NCBI RefSeq assembly: GCF_003201355.1
Contig: NZ_QICL01000013.1
Location: forward strand, 62,001 to 126,000
Direction of reading: 5' to 3'
Source of the DNA: Indolivaga alginatilytica
GTDB taxonomy: Bacteria; Bacteroidota; Bacteroidia; Bacteroidales; Dysgonomonadaceae
DNA length: 64,000 nucleotides
The notes beneath the pieces are model-generated. The model searched no databases. It was not told where the DNA came from and saw nothing but the letters and a program-made list of their open reading frames with translations. A program made the position numbers and the translations under genes. Every line of letters starts with the position of its first letter. The stretch's first letter is position 1. This document shows, piece by piece, positions 1 through 10,653 of this stretch.

Positions 1-765
1 CAAAACCATATTGCGATCATTCCGCAGCACGTATTTCTGTAACTTATTTGCATCGCAAACCCATATACAGTCATTATCCATTGCTATTTCCTGAATCCAG
101 GGATCTAAATTTTCAACCACATATCCGCCAAAAACAATTTCGCCCATGCTGTTATTAAAATAGTATGAAAGCTTTTCTTTCCCGAAAATATAGATATTCC
201 CTTTTTCGTCACACGTGAACTTAGGCTTACCCTTCGAAGATTTAAATTCCTTTTCTTTACCTATATCTTTAGGGTTTAACAACAACCTGCCTTTATTATA
301 GATATCAACCACTCTCACTGTATTCTGCCGTGAGATGAGCCAAAGCCTATTATTCCCATCTTTTTTTATGTCAACAACTTGCGAATAGAAGGCAGATTCA
401 TTATCTGTTGAATTATAGCTGATATATTTTTTGGAGCAAATATCAAAGCAAACAAGCCCTGCTTCGGTAGCCATAAACAAAATGTGATTAACTATTTCAA
501 TAGAATATATTCTGTTGTTGTAAACCGAGTTTATATCATTCGATCCGTATTTGTACGAATCGAGTTTATATCCATCATACCTGTTAAGACCCCGATGCGT
601 TCCAATCCAGATATAACCAAGGGAATCTTGTCGTACACACGTGACATTATTATGCAGTAAACCATCATTGCGTGTAAGATGATTGAAGGAAAGACCTGAA
701 TTACTTTGTGCAAAAGTAATCCCGGTAAATAATAATGCCAATAGTGTTAACACAATTCCTTTCAT
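1..765 (-). CDS. HTCS-type sensor/regulator, N-terminal part (cut by window edge)
   Basis: The first 255 residues read without a stop from an ATG at 765 to the window edge. A signal peptide (MKGIVLTLLALLFTGITFAQ) is followed by two-component-regulator propeller repeats, with the hallmark segment GYIWIGTHRGLNRYDGYKL near residues 48-66. The N-terminal half of Bacteroidetes hybrid two-component systems looks like this: a periplasmic beta-propeller that binds an oligosaccharide, followed outside the window by Y_Y_Y, kinase, receiver and AraC domains. It lies downstream of the susC-susD locus at 1-8.1 kb and points the same way, so it is probably that locus's own regulator. The kinase and DNA-binding parts cannot be seen, so a propeller protein without kinase is possible. 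Confidence 0.85.
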   Translation of the reverse strand, partial: MKGIVLTLLALLFTGITFAQSNSGLSFNHLTRNDGLLHNNVTCVRQDSLGYIWIGTHRGLNRYDGYKLDSYKYGSNDINSVYNNRIYSIEIVNHILFMATEAGLVCFDICSKKYISYNSTDNESAFYSQVVDIKKDGNNRLWLISRQNTVRVVDIYNKGRLLLNPKDIGKEKEFKSSKGKPKFTCDEKGNIYIFGKEKLSYYFNNSMGEIVFGGYVVENLDPWIQEIAMDNDCIWVCDANKLQKYVLRNDRNMVL

Positions 766-778
766 AGTTTCATTTTAA

Positions 779-825
779 AATCTCAGACCTATTTATTGTC
801 CATCTAAAGTATAACAAGAAGCTGT
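779..825 (+). repeat. Partial copy of the AAGGTC...GACCTT intergenic repeat
   Basis: TCTCAGACCT followed by ATTTATTGTCCATCTAAAGT resembles the right half-palindrome and tail of the repeat family seen at 10564, 11183, 15941, 24278, 27403 and 38492. The left half-palindrome is missing. It sits between the HTCS start and the DUF4832 stop. The match is degenerate and was judged by eye. Confidence 0.4.
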
Positions 826-840
826 CTCAAAAGTCTGGAT

Positions 841-997
841 AGCACACAGAATACACTGATAATACAGATTTCGGCACCTCACCCCAACCCTCTCCTACTG
901 AGAGGGAGTAAAGAATGAAAGGGTGCATAAGAAAACTTTGCGTCTTTGCGACTTTGCGTTTAAAAAAAATCTGTAATATCAGTGTATTCTGTGTGCT
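841..997. mobile_element. MITE-like inverted-repeat element, non-coding
   Basis: Arms at 841-871 and 967-997 are inverted repeats of 31 bp with one mismatch (AGCACACAGAATACACTGAT on the left, its complement on the right). The core of about 95 bp holds a small hairpin (CCCTCTCC...GAGAGGG, 888-905) and a triplicated CTTTGCG-type stretch (936-958). It is too small to encode a transposase. Long near-perfect terminal inverted repeats in a non-coding element fit a miniature transposable or REP-like element. No clear target-site duplication is seen. Confidence 0.6.
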
Positions 998-1041
998 AAA
1001 TCTCTTTTGATATACCCTCCCACTCTGGGTAATCTATTAGA

Positions 1042-2478
1042 TTAAAATGCTTTCAATACATCGTTTGAATATGCGTTACCTTTAGAGCCTGATACTTTTA
1101 CAGTATGCAGTTTATTATACCCTGTACTACTATCCCACATATCGGTATTTGCCAATTGAATGCTGAATTCCTTATTTTCGGATAAAGTAGATTTAGGATC
1201 CGGTAAATTTAAATAAATATCATATTCGCCCTGTTTAATATTGGAAGGAATTCCAAGCTTAATATTAAGTTCCTGTATTTCTTTCGGATACCATAAACGT
1301 GGATCCGTATCAACAGCTACTTTATATCTTTCTTTATTATCTGTTTTAGATATAAATATAACTTCTACATTTCGGGGATTAACAGGAGATGCCCATCCCA
1401 TATTCTTAAGCTTTAAATTTATTTCAAACGCATCTCCTGCTCCAGCCTCATTTGTATATTTACCCGAAAGAAGAACCAACCGATAGCCCAAGCGTTTTTT
1501 TATCTCGTTTATACAACCATTCACCAGCCAATCGTTTATTACAGATGCGTGATAATCCATATTGATATATGACCAATGGTATCTCTCAAATTCCTCCAAG
1601 GCATTGTAACATTCCGAATAGCTCGAAGGCTGGCAGGTTTCGCCACCCATCGCCAGATAACGGGTTTCGTTTTGCCAAAAACGTTTGTATTCTCTGTTAG
1701 CCCCATTGTATGTTCCCCGGTCGTCATTATCAGCCAAGAAACAATCGTTATGACCTCCCAGACGAGACATCTTACTACCATTAAATGCGGTTGATACAGT
1801 TACAGTATCTGCAACAGTAAGGTTGTATGATTTAATCTTTGCTCCGGGAGTTCTTATACCGATCATTCTTTCCTGAGGCAGTGCATCTAATAAAGCATCA
1901 ATTACATTTTTTCGTGGTATAAAGTCCTCTTCTGTTTTAGGTTCAAAGATATAGTTATCGGTATAATACCATTCCCCCCAAGTTCCTACAAGACCTGCTT
2001 GAAGCACATAAATAACATCAACATATTCCTGTAAAATAGGCTTAAGCTGTGCAATATGTTGCTTCGTCCAATCCCAAGGTGCATCCGATGGCGTATGCTT
2101 TTGGTCATAAGAATAAGCAAACCGCAGGACAGATTTGCAACCCCCGGCTCTTAATGCCTCCATATTAGCTTTAATCACCTGCAAATAATCGTTTGAGATG
2201 AGTTTATCCGTAAAGTCGGGCATATAGTAAACAGTATATATGAGACTGTACCCCTCGTTATAAATCCCTTTAACCGCTTCCGCTGTCAGAGGTGTTGCTT
2301 TACCCGAAACAAATTCACGGTAAGTATAAAATCCCCTTTCAGGATTCATTATAACATTACCACTCTCAATATAATATTTTTCAAGATATGGTTCTTGGGG
2401 GATAGTGGTGGATTCTTCATTGCACGACAATCCCATAAATAATAATGAGAAGTAAACCAGAATATTCATTAGCTTCAT
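1042..2478 (-). CDS. DUF4874/DUF4832 domain lipoprotein (glycoside-hydrolase-like)
   Basis: This 478-residue protein starts with a lipoprotein signal (MKLMNILVYFSLLFMGLSCNEES, lipid Cys at residue 19). The N-terminal half (about 40-210), with NPERGFYTYREF and later GTWGEWYYTD, matches the DUF4874 family. The part after about 215 (ETCQPSSYSECYNALEEFERYHWSYINMDYH) matches DUF4832. These paired domains are predicted to adopt a TIM-barrel hydrolase-like fold with a C-terminal beta-sandwich, but I know of no assigned reaction. It is the last structural gene of the susC-susD unit and lies 10 bp after the PKD lipoprotein gene. It is the best candidate for the enzyme of this locus, which has no classical CAZyme. 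Confidence 0.8.
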   Translation of the reverse strand: MKLMNILVYFSLLFMGLSCNEESTTIPQEPYLEKYYIESGNVIMNPERGFYTYREFVSGKATPLTAEAVKGIYNEGYSLIYTVYYMPDFTDKLISNDYLQVIKANMEALRAGGCKSVLRFAYSYDQKHTPSDAPWDWTKQHIAQLKPILQEYVDVIYVLQAGLVGTWGEWYYTDNYIFEPKTEEDFIPRKNVIDALLDALPQERMIGIRTPGAKIKSYNLTVADTVTVSTAFNGSKMSRLGGHNDCFLADNDDRGTYNGANREYKRFWQNETRYLAMGGETCQPSSYSECYNALEEFERYHWSYINMDYHASVINDWLVNGCINEIKKRLGYRLVLLSGKYTNEAGAGDAFEINLKLKNMGWASPVNPRNVEVIFISKTDNKERYKVAVDTDPRLWYPKEIQELNIKLGIPSNIKQGEYDIYLNLPDPKSTLSENKEFSIQLANTDMWDSSTGYNKLHTVKVSGSKGNAYSNDVLKAF

Positions 2479-2488
2479 ATTGATAAGT

Positions 2489-3430
2489 TTATGGTAGTTT
2501 TACAGTCATTGCTTGATTTAAACCTCCATCTTCGAGTTTAGACGGTAGTAACCCCGATTGTGCCCATTCAGCATTTACACCGACAACACCTACCTTAATA
2601 GTCCGACCGAGATTTGGAATAAAAGAACGAATTATTCTACCCTCTACTTCTACTATATTATTTTCTCCGGCTACAAAATTAGAAATCTCTATTGCCTTAC
2701 TATCCGGTTTATAGCGTTCTATCCAAGCCCATTCGGTACCTCCGTTGCCCTTTGCATCATCGTATTCAAACACTGTAGGAGCAAGATTCTCAGCTTTACC
2801 ACCCTCGAACAAGAATTCGGCACCCATATTAGCCCATGACCATCCCAAGAAACCGCTTTCCTCCGAATTATCTTTGTCAATATAAAACTGAACGACATTA
2901 AACTTGGTTCCATCCGCTTTGATATAGAAGAACAGATAATCTTCGTTTCCGCAGAGTTTAACCTCTTTCAGCGACACTAAATCGGTTACATACGAAGCTA
3001 TTTTAGAAGTTGCCAGCATAGAAGCAGGTACGGCTAACCAATCGCTAAAGTTTCCATCTAAAGTAATCTTCACGTCTTCTGTTCCTCCGGGAGAATTCCC
3101 ATCCGACAAATCAATAATCATCTTTTTTGAGCTTGTTTTTCCTTTCTCTCCTCTGATAGTCAGTTCAGCCGTAAACTTCTTGTTCGTCCTATAAAAGTGT
3201 GTCGGATTTTGCTCTGTTGAAGTTTCTCCATCTCCAAAAGTCCAATAGTAACTATCCGCATTTTCCGATTTATCAGTAAATACAATTTTCTTGTCAAAAT
3301 CTTCGTGAGAAAAATCGGCAATTGGTAAATACAATGCTATTTGTATCGGTTCATCATCGGAGCAAGATGATATGGTAAATGATACAACCGTCAACAAAAG
3401 TAATTTCGATATTAAAATGATATTTTTCAT
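2489..3430 (-). CDS. Surface lipoprotein with PKD domain and CBM9-like region
   Basis: The start is placed at the ATG at 3430 because it gives a clean lipoprotein signal (MKNIILISKLLLLTVVSFTI, then SSCSDDEP). A longer frame to 3481 would run into the upstream susD. Acidic residues just after the lipid Cys (CSDDE) fit the Bacteroidetes surface-export signal. A PKD domain covers roughly residues 35-110 (YYWTFGDGETSTEQNPTHFY). The C-terminal part begins with DGNFSDW and is rich in aromatic beta strands, resembling family-9-type carbohydrate-binding or DOMON modules. It sits in the SusE/F position after susD, so a glycan-binding role at the cell surface is likely. Length 313 aa. Confidence 0.75.
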   Translation of the reverse strand: MKNIILISKLLLLTVVSFTISSCSDDEPIQIALYLPIADFSHEDFDKKIVFTDKSENADSYYWTFGDGETSTEQNPTHFYRTNKKFTAELTIRGEKGKTSSKKMIIDLSDGNSPGGTEDVKITLDGNFSDWLAVPASMLATSKIASYVTDLVSLKEVKLCGNEDYLFFYIKADGTKFNVVQFYIDKDNSEESGFLGWSWANMGAEFLFEGGKAENLAPTVFEYDDAKGNGGTEWAWIERYKPDSKAIEISNFVAGENNIVEVEGRIIRSFIPNLGRTIKVGVVGVNAEWAQSGLLPSKLEDGGLNQAMTVKLP

Positions 3431-3443
3431 AATTCTATGTATT

Positions 3444-5117
3444 TTAAGGATTTTGAGGTATTCCACTTGTTGTGATTTCATCTAAAGGAATTAAATATTG
3501 TAATCTGTTATCGCTGTATTCAACAACCTCCCAAGGTTGTACCCCCGAGTATCTTCTGTCGAGAGAAAGTTTATTACGATAAATATCAAAGGCACGGTGT
3601 CCTTCAAAAGCGAGTTCGAGTCTTCGTTCATCTAAAACAACATCCAAAACATTGGAATAGCCTTGCATATTAGTTGTACTAAAAAGCTGATTTCCCGACA
3701 ATCCTGCTCGTTTGCGTATGGTATTTACATCATCAAGAGCTTTGGCCGTATTGTTGGTTTTGGCATATGCTTCGGCTCTATTCAAAATAACCTCGCCCCA
3801 ACGAAGCATTACGGGTGAACTAAGCATTGGGTCACCATCCTGGTATGAAAACTTCGTAACGAAATATTTAGGCCATCCGTAACGATTTTCCATTTTCAAA
3901 GAAAGTCTTACCCTTAATTTTTCTCCTTTGAAATTTATATAGTTTTGTTCGTATCCGTTCACTTTTTCTTTTTCAACATATATCTGAGAAGACTCGTCCA
4001 TGAAATAATATTTATTTGCACCTGCATCGAAAGTAACGTCCCTCAATTCGTTCTGATAGAAATCATCATCGGTGGGAATAGCCCAACGTATCATATAATT
4101 GGTTTTCGAAATTGTTTTAGGACTAATGAAGCCATACCGCAAGTCATTTTTATTTCTCTCGTATAAATCCAATAGAGGATCGGAAGCGTAAATTTCGCCC
4201 CAGCCGCCACCTGTTGGACCAGGGGCAGTAAAATACATCGAACCGATAGAAGATGCTCCACGCGACTCCAGATTAGTGTGAGCTACTGCCCAAAGCGTTT
4301 CTACAGAGCTAAGTGCCTTAGCAAAATAATTAGGAAAACTACTTGATGGTTCTAATTTTGAATCGGGAGTATTTCCTGCTAACATTTCATTTACAACGCT
4401 GATTACTTTTTCATTCTCCCCCATATATAGATATACACGGCTCAGCAACCCCTGAGCTGCCTCTTTGGAAATATAGCCGGCATTTCCTCTACGTTTGCCC
4501 TGACTCATCAATCTAATGGCATTTTCAAGATCCGAAACTACTAAATCGTAAGCTTCGCCTACTGTAGCACGTTTTGTTTCCGTATCGCTCGAGCTTTTTC
4601 TTATTACGATTCCTATATTGTCACGTCCCTGAGAATAATGTTTAGACCACAGTGTGGATAAATGAAAATTTACTATGGCACGAATAAAATAATTTTCGCC
4701 TTTAAGATGGTCTGTTTCAACACTAGCACCCTCTTGAACCGATTCTATTACAGAGCTAGCACCATTGATTATTTTATAGCTACACCACCACAGGTAATTT
4801 ATATTATATAGGTTGGCTGCTCGTTTATATGTTAAAGCCTCATATAAGGGATCGCTTGTGCGTCCCGCAAGACAGACATTATCTCCTATAAACTCCGACA
4901 TCTGAAAATAATGCCGTACATATGTATTGCCGCTGTATGTTTCATTTTGATACTCCATTTGGTTTTTAAACATGGAGTAGTTTCCTTCAGTAACGTATTC
5001 GGCACTCGATGGATCTTTTTCCATCTGTTCCGGGGTTAACTTATCGTTAGGCAGATAATCCATTTCACATGAAATCATCGACAATGTCACCGCCATTAGT
5101 AGTATTATTTTTCTCAT
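3444..5117 (-). CDS. RagB/SusD family nutrient-binding outer membrane lipoprotein
   Basis: This 557-residue SusD homologue has a lipoprotein signal (MRKIILLMAVTLSMISCEMD). Family marks are the early FIRAIVNFHLS helix near residue 145 (usual SusD form: RA.YY..L), the TPR-like helices, and the C-terminal stretch MLRWGEVILNRAEAYAKT followed by LDERRLELAFEGHRAFDIYR. SusD proteins form a lid over SusC and capture oligosaccharides at the cell surface. It starts 17 bp after susC and is followed 13 bp later by the PKD lipoprotein, so it belongs to one operon. Confidence 0.95.
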   Translation of the reverse strand: MRKIILLMAVTLSMISCEMDYLPNDKLTPEQMEKDPSSAEYVTEGNYSMFKNQMEYQNETYSGNTYVRHYFQMSEFIGDNVCLAGRTSDPLYEALTYKRAANLYNINYLWWCSYKIINGASSVIESVQEGASVETDHLKGENYFIRAIVNFHLSTLWSKHYSQGRDNIGIVIRKSSSDTETKRATVGEAYDLVVSDLENAIRLMSQGKRRGNAGYISKEAAQGLLSRVYLYMGENEKVISVVNEMLAGNTPDSKLEPSSSFPNYFAKALSSVETLWAVAHTNLESRGASSIGSMYFTAPGPTGGGWGEIYASDPLLDLYERNKNDLRYGFISPKTISKTNYMIRWAIPTDDDFYQNELRDVTFDAGANKYYFMDESSQIYVEKEKVNGYEQNYINFKGEKLRVRLSLKMENRYGWPKYFVTKFSYQDGDPMLSSPVMLRWGEVILNRAEAYAKTNNTAKALDDVNTIRKRAGLSGNQLFSTTNMQGYSNVLDVVLDERRLELAFEGHRAFDIYRNKLSLDRRYSGVQPWEVVEYSDNRLQYLIPLDEITTSGIPQNP

Positions 5118-5134
5118 AACAATATTATTTCTTT

Positions 5135-8125
5135 TTAAAAATTAATATCAATACCAAATATGAACTGTCGGCTTACAGGATAGCTCTCAGAATATAAACC
5201 GGGCAGGCTCCATGACGCCTTTCTCATATTCACTTCAGGATCTGTTCCTGAGAATTTAGTAAAAGTTAGAGCGTTATCGACCGAAACAAAAACTTTACAT
5301 GATTGCATTTTCAACTTTTCGATCCATGTTTTCTGTAAATTATAGGATAGTGTAATATTTCTTATTCGCAGAAAACTACCATCCTCCAGAAAACGTGACG
5401 ATGTTTTGTTTGAATTCTTATTCCCATTCATTACCAGTTTCGGATGGGTTGCAACATCACCGGGGTTTTGCCAGCGAATCCAACCCGATTGTAAGTTCAT
5501 CATGTTATATCCCAAATACGCTCCATCCGAATCATATTTTTCACGGGTATAATTATAGACATCATTGCCATAAACAAAGCTACCTGCAATATATAAACCA
5601 ATGCCTTTATATTCAACAGTATTGGTAAAACCTCCGGTAAATTTTGGACTTGCTTTACCAACCACTTGCAAATCGGCTTGGGCATAATCGTTTGTACCTT
5701 CACTTCCTATGACATTTCCATTGTCGTCTCTGATTAATTTTTCCCAAACAGGATCACCGTTTACATAGTCAACACCAAGCCATTTCGGCATGTACCAGCT
5801 GAAAATATCCTGACCGGTTTTCACTTGTTGAGCGATAGATGTAGTTCCGTATTTTTGAAGGAAACTTTCGTTGTTAGGTAATGACATCACCTTATTTTTA
5901 TTAAAACCTATATTAAAAGACGTGTTCCAATTAAAATCTTTTGTTTTAATATTGTCAGAGCTAATTTGTATTTCCACCCCTCTGTTGCGTACGCTTCCGG
6001 CATTTTCAAGTCTATTATAGAAGCCTGTACTTGTAGGTTTTGGCACTTCCAGCAGCAAGTCTTTATTATCAATATTATAAACGTCTAGATTTATATGTAG
6101 TCTCTTCCACAAACTTATGTCTACACCCAAACCTGACATATAAGCTGATTCCCAAGAGAGATCGGGATTGGCAAGCCTTTCCGCTACTGCTCCTACATTA
6201 TTCTGATAGCTCGAAGTAATCGAACTAAGTGTATATACAGCCATTGTCCTGAAAAGGTCTATATTGGAGTTTCCCGTTACTCCATAATTTGCTCTGAGTT
6301 TTAAGAAAGAAATAACATCATTATTTGATAAAAAAGCTTCATTGCTTAGCAACCAAGACCCTGCAACGGAGGGAAAGTAACCTGTGCGTGTATCTTTTCC
6401 AAATCTGGAATTAGTGTCCGCTCGAAAAGAAGCGGTAAGGAAGTATTTATTAATATAATTATATTGAATTTGACCAAAAGCAGACCATGACGCAGCCGTG
6501 TATTTATGTCCGTCAACAGATTTAGGTGTAGCTGCACCAAGTGCATCCATGCCTCCGGGCATACCTATTCCCGCTGCGGATGAAAAGTCGTCAACGCTCT
6601 TTCCAAATTCTAAACCTAACATACCCGACAAAGAGTGATCACTAAAACTATGGTTTAATTTTAGAAGATTAGTAGAACCCCATGAAGAATGCAGACCAAT
6701 ATTATTTAGTAAATATCCGGTTGCATATTCGGGATCAATTGTTCTTGAATCTATATACCTTGAATATTTGTAATTACTTCTGGATGCACGATTCGTTGTA
6801 GATAATGACATCCACTTGTATATATTCCAGTTTAGTTGAAGATCTGCAACGAGGTCTTGTGCCTTATTTTTGGCATAATTGTATTGTTCGTTGAAGAAAA
6901 AATTACGTTTATCCTGAGTATACCAAGGTTGACCATTGTCAGGACGTTTATCTCCATTAATTTTTACGGGATTGCCATTTTCATCGAAAGGATTATCCCA
7001 AGGCATACTTCCGTATGCTCCTTCCAGATTAATGTAGCTTGAAGCTTCGCGACCATTATTCTCAGTATAATTGAGGCGAATATTCATATCTAAATTGTCA
7101 TACAATTTTCTGTTCAAATTTAATCTCGCAGAAATTCTGTCGAAATTAGTATTTTTCAATGTACCATCTTCCTTATAATAATCTATACTGGAGAAATAGT
7201 TAAGTCCTGCTGTTCCTCCCGAGGTCGAAAGATAGTAGTTTTGTATATTACCGGTCTGAAAAGCAGCGTTACGCCAATCGAAATTCCTATTTCTCAGTTC
7301 TTCGGGACGTTGATTTAGTAAGATTGCTTCAGGAAATAACTGAGCATGTACATCATAGATTTCAGCACCATTCATCATACTAAAATTTCCTTGTAGGGCA
7401 TTCTTTAATCCAATGTTGGATTTGAAGTTTACTTTGGTCGGCTGGTCTTTTGATGCACTTTTTGTGGTAACTACAATGACACCTCCGGCAGCTGCAGAAC
7501 CATATAGTGCGGTTGCCCCTGCATCTTTTAATACGGTAAGCGTCTCTACGTCATTGGGGTTGAATGAACCTCCCGGTATTCCATCAACGACAAACAAAGG
7601 ATCCGGAGCCGCAGAAATTGAACCTGTTCCTCTTATTTGTATTACAGCTGTAGACCCCGGTTGCCCCGATGGGCTGGATACCATAACCCCGGCAACTTTC
7701 CCCTGTATCATGTTACCTATATCGGACGTAGTTATGTCCGTTACCTGATCGCCTTTTAAGGTAACAACAGCACTCGAAAGTTCGGCTTTCCTCATGCTGG
7801 AATACCCCATTACCACAACATCTTCCAAAATCTTAGCATCAGAAGAAAGGGAAACATTAATTTCTTTTCTTCCATTTACCGACTCTTCTTTTGTCTCAAA
7901 GCTTATATAAGAAAAAACTAAGGTAGCTTTGGCGTCTGCATCGATAACATAATTACCATCCAAATCGGAACTGGACGAGATATTTGTTCCTTTAACCTTT
8001 ACGGTAGCCCCTATTAAGGGCATCCTATCTTCTGACGAAATAATCTTACCTTGAACTTTGGTCGTTTGAGCCAAAGATAAAAACGGCAGACACGTCAAAC
8101 ATAAAATCAGTATTAGATTTTTCAT
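5135..8125 (-). CDS. SusC/RagA family TonB-linked outer membrane transporter
   Basis: At 996 residues this is a normal SusC. A signal peptide (MKNLILILCLTCLPFLSLAQ) is followed by a carboxypeptidase-D-like regulatory domain (about 22-100, KVQGKIISSEDRMPLIGATV). Then comes the SusC signature DVVVMGYSSMRKAELSSAVV, a plug domain with PLFVVDGIPGGSFNPNDVE and GATALYGSAAAGGVIVVTTK, and a 22-strand barrel. It imports oligosaccharides across the outer membrane with TonB energy. It is the first gene of the minus-strand locus and has a well-formed promoter with phased direct repeats upstream. The substrate cannot be told from sequence. Confidence 0.96.
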   Translation of the reverse strand: MKNLILILCLTCLPFLSLAQTTKVQGKIISSEDRMPLIGATVKVKGTNISSSSDLDGNYVIDADAKATLVFSYISFETKEESVNGRKEINVSLSSDAKILEDVVVMGYSSMRKAELSSAVVTLKGDQVTDITTSDIGNMIQGKVAGVMVSSPSGQPGSTAVIQIRGTGSISAAPDPLFVVDGIPGGSFNPNDVETLTVLKDAGATALYGSAAAGGVIVVTTKSASKDQPTKVNFKSNIGLKNALQGNFSMMNGAEIYDVHAQLFPEAILLNQRPEELRNRNFDWRNAAFQTGNIQNYYLSTSGGTAGLNYFSSIDYYKEDGTLKNTNFDRISARLNLNRKLYDNLDMNIRLNYTENNGREASSYINLEGAYGSMPWDNPFDENGNPVKINGDKRPDNGQPWYTQDKRNFFFNEQYNYAKNKAQDLVADLQLNWNIYKWMSLSTTNRASRSNYKYSRYIDSRTIDPEYATGYLLNNIGLHSSWGSTNLLKLNHSFSDHSLSGMLGLEFGKSVDDFSSAAGIGMPGGMDALGAATPKSVDGHKYTAASWSAFGQIQYNYINKYFLTASFRADTNSRFGKDTRTGYFPSVAGSWLLSNEAFLSNNDVISFLKLRANYGVTGNSNIDLFRTMAVYTLSSITSSYQNNVGAVAERLANPDLSWESAYMSGLGVDISLWKRLHINLDVYNIDNKDLLLEVPKPTSTGFYNRLENAGSVRNRGVEIQISSDNIKTKDFNWNTSFNIGFNKNKVMSLPNNESFLQKYGTTSIAQQVKTGQDIFSWYMPKWLGVDYVNGDPVWEKLIRDDNGNVIGSEGTNDYAQADLQVVGKASPKFTGGFTNTVEYKGIGLYIAGSFVYGNDVYNYTREKYDSDGAYLGYNMMNLQSGWIRWQNPGDVATHPKLVMNGNKNSNKTSSRFLEDGSFLRIRNITLSYNLQKTWIEKLKMQSCKVFVSVDNALTFTKFSGTDPEVNMRKASWSLPGLYSESYPVSRQFIFGIDINF

Positions 8126-8189
8126 AAAACTTCATTTAGTATTAGATTCGTTAACAAATGCCAACCTGAGAATTGGCTTTTCTGATAAA

Positions 8190-8249
8190 CAAAGGTATCA
8201 CTTAGGAGATAGAAAGCCTTGTCTGATTGTAATAATTTCTTGTCTGATT
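8190..8249 (-). promoter_or_regulatory. susC promoter with two phased AATCAGACAA boxes (candidate HTCS operator)
   Basis: Read on the minus strand, a -7 element TACCTTTG (8197-8190) matches the Bacteroidetes consensus TAnnTTTG and lies about 65 bp before the susC start. The decamer AATCAGACAA ends exactly 21 bp upstream of it (8228-8219). An identical copy lies 21 bp further (8249-8240). No TTG -33 element is visible, as expected for an activator-dependent promoter. Two same-strand half-sites two helical turns apart suit an AraC-type HTCS dimer, probably the regulator cut off at 1-765. Confidence 0.65.
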
Positions 8250-8529
8250 ATGCAGTAATGTGTTTAGATGAAAAGAAACTTGGAGTAGAATGTAATTATT
8301 CACCGTGACTATGAAACGACTACCCCGGTACAGCTTTTTGAGTATGGTGATAGGATATGTGAGCAGCTTTAATCATGGTATTTCATCGCATAAAAATGGT
8401 AATAAATTGGCAATGGGAAGGTTGCTTTAAATCGTATTTCAGATCCTTTTCTGTTGATATTGTCACCTAAAAACATTTAATAGCAACTACTTGTTTTTAA
8501 GTAGTCATCTGCATTTCTAATTAATTTCG

Positions 8530-8537
8530 TATTTTTG
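8530..8537 (+). promoter_or_regulatory. ligA promoter -7 element
   Basis: TATTTTTG matches TAnnTTTG and lies 30 bp before the ligA start. Just upstream, 8486-8505 is a small hairpin (ACTACTT, 6-nt loop, AAGTAGT) that could be an operator. A clear TTG -33 element at the usual distance is not seen. The remainder of the 8126-8567 intergenic stretch holds only the divergent susC promoter. Confidence 0.45.
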
Positions 8538-8540
8538 TAA

Positions 8541-10563
<2,023 letters not shown>

Positions 10564-10565
<2 letters not shown>

Positions 10566-10627
10566 GGTCATAGATCTTTTTATTACTTTGGCAAGTATGA
10601 CTACAATAGCTAGCTATAATTCTAAAG
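10564..10627 (+). repeat. Intergenic repeat, AAGGTC-palindrome type (clear copy)
   Basis: The head AAGGTCATAGATCTT is an imperfect palindrome. The tail TTTATTACTTTGGCAAGTAT continues to TAGCTAGCTATAATTCTAA. The copy at 11183 shares the tail closely, and those at 15941 (minus) and 38492 (minus) share head and tail. The ligA stop codon TAA runs into the head (TAAGGTC). Confidence 0.65.
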
Positions 10628-10653
10628 TTTATCATTAAACACTTTATTTATAT

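Noticed and set aside
1539-1781. Open frames overlapping the DUF4832 gene on both strands
   Set aside because: They are shadows of the coding frame, which has a lipoprotein signal and family motifs.
2489-3481. Longer start for the PKD lipoprotein at 3481
   Set aside because: It overlaps susD by 38 bp and hides the lipoprotein signal, which begins at 3430.
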